NCBI RefSeq assembly: GCF_008123425.1
Contig: NZ_VSSS01000016.1
Span: 62,001 to 126,000, forward strand
Direction of reading: 5' to 3'
From: Bradyrhizobium rifense
Lineage (GTDB): Bacteria; Pseudomonadota; Alphaproteobacteria; Rhizobiales; Xanthobacteraceae
Length of the DNA stretch: 64,000 bases
Made by a program: the position numbers and the translations under genes. Below are positions 63,417 through 64,000 of the stretch, in pieces; the stretch's first letter is position 1; each line of letters begins with the position of its first letter. The notes below the pieces were generated by a model that saw nothing but the letters and a program-made list of their open reading frames with translations, was not told the DNA's origin and did not search any database.

Positions 63417-64000
63417 CTATGCCGGCGTCGGGACGCTCAGCGAAGCCAGTGGAACGTCGAACCTGTACGTGAAGCCCCTCTCCGCATAGGTCAATTGCAC
63501 GTTGCCCTGGAGTTGGCGGCCAAGCGTCTCGATCAATTTCGTCCCGAAGCTGCGCTTTGCGGGTGGCTGGATCAACGGACCATCCTTCTCGGTCCAGGTC
63601 AGGTGCAAACGTTGCGTCTGCTGGTCGACCGTCCAATGGAGATCGACGCACCCCTTTGGGACCGAAAAGGCGCCATATTTGGTGGCGTTGGTACAAAGCT
63701 CGTTGAGTGTCATCGCGACGGCGATCACCGCACCCGAATTGATCCGGATATCGGGTCCTGAAATCGAGAACTTCGACTCATTGCGATCATCGAAAGCTTC
63801 GATGGCGCTGCGAACGACCGCGCCGAGATCGGCGTTGGCCCATCTTGTCTGCAAGAGGAGATCGTGTGCCCGGCCGAGTGCCAATAGCCGCCCCTCGATA
63901 GCCTGCTGCGCGTGGTCCACGCCTTGCACGTTGCGCAGGCTCTGTGCGACGATCGCGGAAGCGGTCGCAAGTGTGTTCTTGACGCGGTGGTGCAGCTCTT
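63417..64000 (-). CDS. HWE/HisKA_2-type sensor histidine kinase, C-terminal part (cut by window edge)
   Basis: About 194 residues are visible; the sensor part lies beyond the right edge. The phospho-acceptor box reads ELHHRVKNTLATASAIVAQS (His at about residue 3 of the visible part). The ATPase domain has VAMTLNELCTNATKYGAFS (N-box) and a late FGTKLIETLGRQLQG. HWE and HisKA_2 kinases are abundant in rhizobia and often feed the PhyR/EcfG general stress response or light signalling; which applies here cannot be seen. The protein ends PLASLSVPTPA. Confidence 0.93.
   Translation of the reverse strand, partial: ELHHRVKNTLATASAIVAQSLRNVQGVDHAQQAIEGRLLALGRAHDLLLQTRWANADLGAVVRSAIEAFDDRNESKFSISGPDIRINSGAVIAVAMTLNELCTNATKYGAFSVPKGCVDLHWTVDQQTQRLHLTWTEKDGPLIQPPAKRSFGTKLIETLGRQLQGNVQLTYAERGFTYRFDVPLASLSVPTPA

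Overview
The window comes from an alphaproteobacterium of the Bradyrhizobium type. This is inferred from the high GC content, GapR, DUF1244/DUF1036/DUF2852/DUF3052 proteins, the tolQRAB-pal-cpoB-tilS-ftsH order, a PQQ alcohol dehydrogenase with its cytochrome and XoxJ-like partner, and short palindromic repeats of the kind common in that genus. Nearly all of it is chromosomal housekeeping and accessory coding sequence. I see no rRNA, tRNA, CRISPR array, IS element or prophage.

Layout. 0-3.5 kb: adenylate cyclase (cut by the window edge), gapR, DUF1244, DUF1036 coupled to pyk. 3.6-13.4 kb: a TetR gene, a membrane-bound LytTR regulator divergent from a secreted hydrolase, a Flp pilin and four large GT-C-like membrane proteins, two of them a coupled tandem duplication. 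13.5-17.9 kb: a scarred region with a LivK-type binding protein, a 5'-truncated protease/FG-GAP gene, a remnant of a second LivK-type gene, and palindromic repeats. 17.9-30.7 kb (minus strand): DUF3052, ftsH, tilS, cpoB, pal, then a FeeM-like acyltransferase and a GGDEF-EAL protein inserted before tolB, tolA, tolR, tolQ. 31-37.9 kb: gamma-glutamyltransferase, an SDR, cysE, a candidate small RNA gene, a fatty-acid desaturase, and a DUF2852 gene whose promoter shares an operator with the adjacent TetR gene.

38-48 kb holds the most interesting signal. Four minus-strand promoters carry exactly TGTCGG-N17-CGTCTT, 24-36 bp before the start codons of a YciI/DGPF gene, an NTF2/SnoaL-like gene, an SRPBCC-VOC gene pair, and a DGPF-sigma factor operon. 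The sigma factor has the ECF42 layout (C-terminal extension with a YLIFNEGY motif, gene coupled to a DGPF gene). The simplest reading is one small self-activated regulon of stand-alone small-fold proteins with no assigned function. The same stretch has a triple-PAS soluble chemoreceptor, a cupin, an SDR and several small secreted or membrane proteins, including two convergent micro-genes of 59 and 31 residues.

48-64 kb: a GhrA-like reductase, a membrane chemoreceptor, a TetR/GST divergent pair with a long inverted repeat, a predicted lanthanide-type PQQ dehydrogenase operon lacking the usual Cys-Cys pair, hydantoinase/oxoprolinase A and B subunits with a transporter remnant behind them, a sirtuin, a secreted protein, a YadA-like trimeric autotransporter broken by one in-frame TGA, and an HWE-type histidine kinase cut by the window end.
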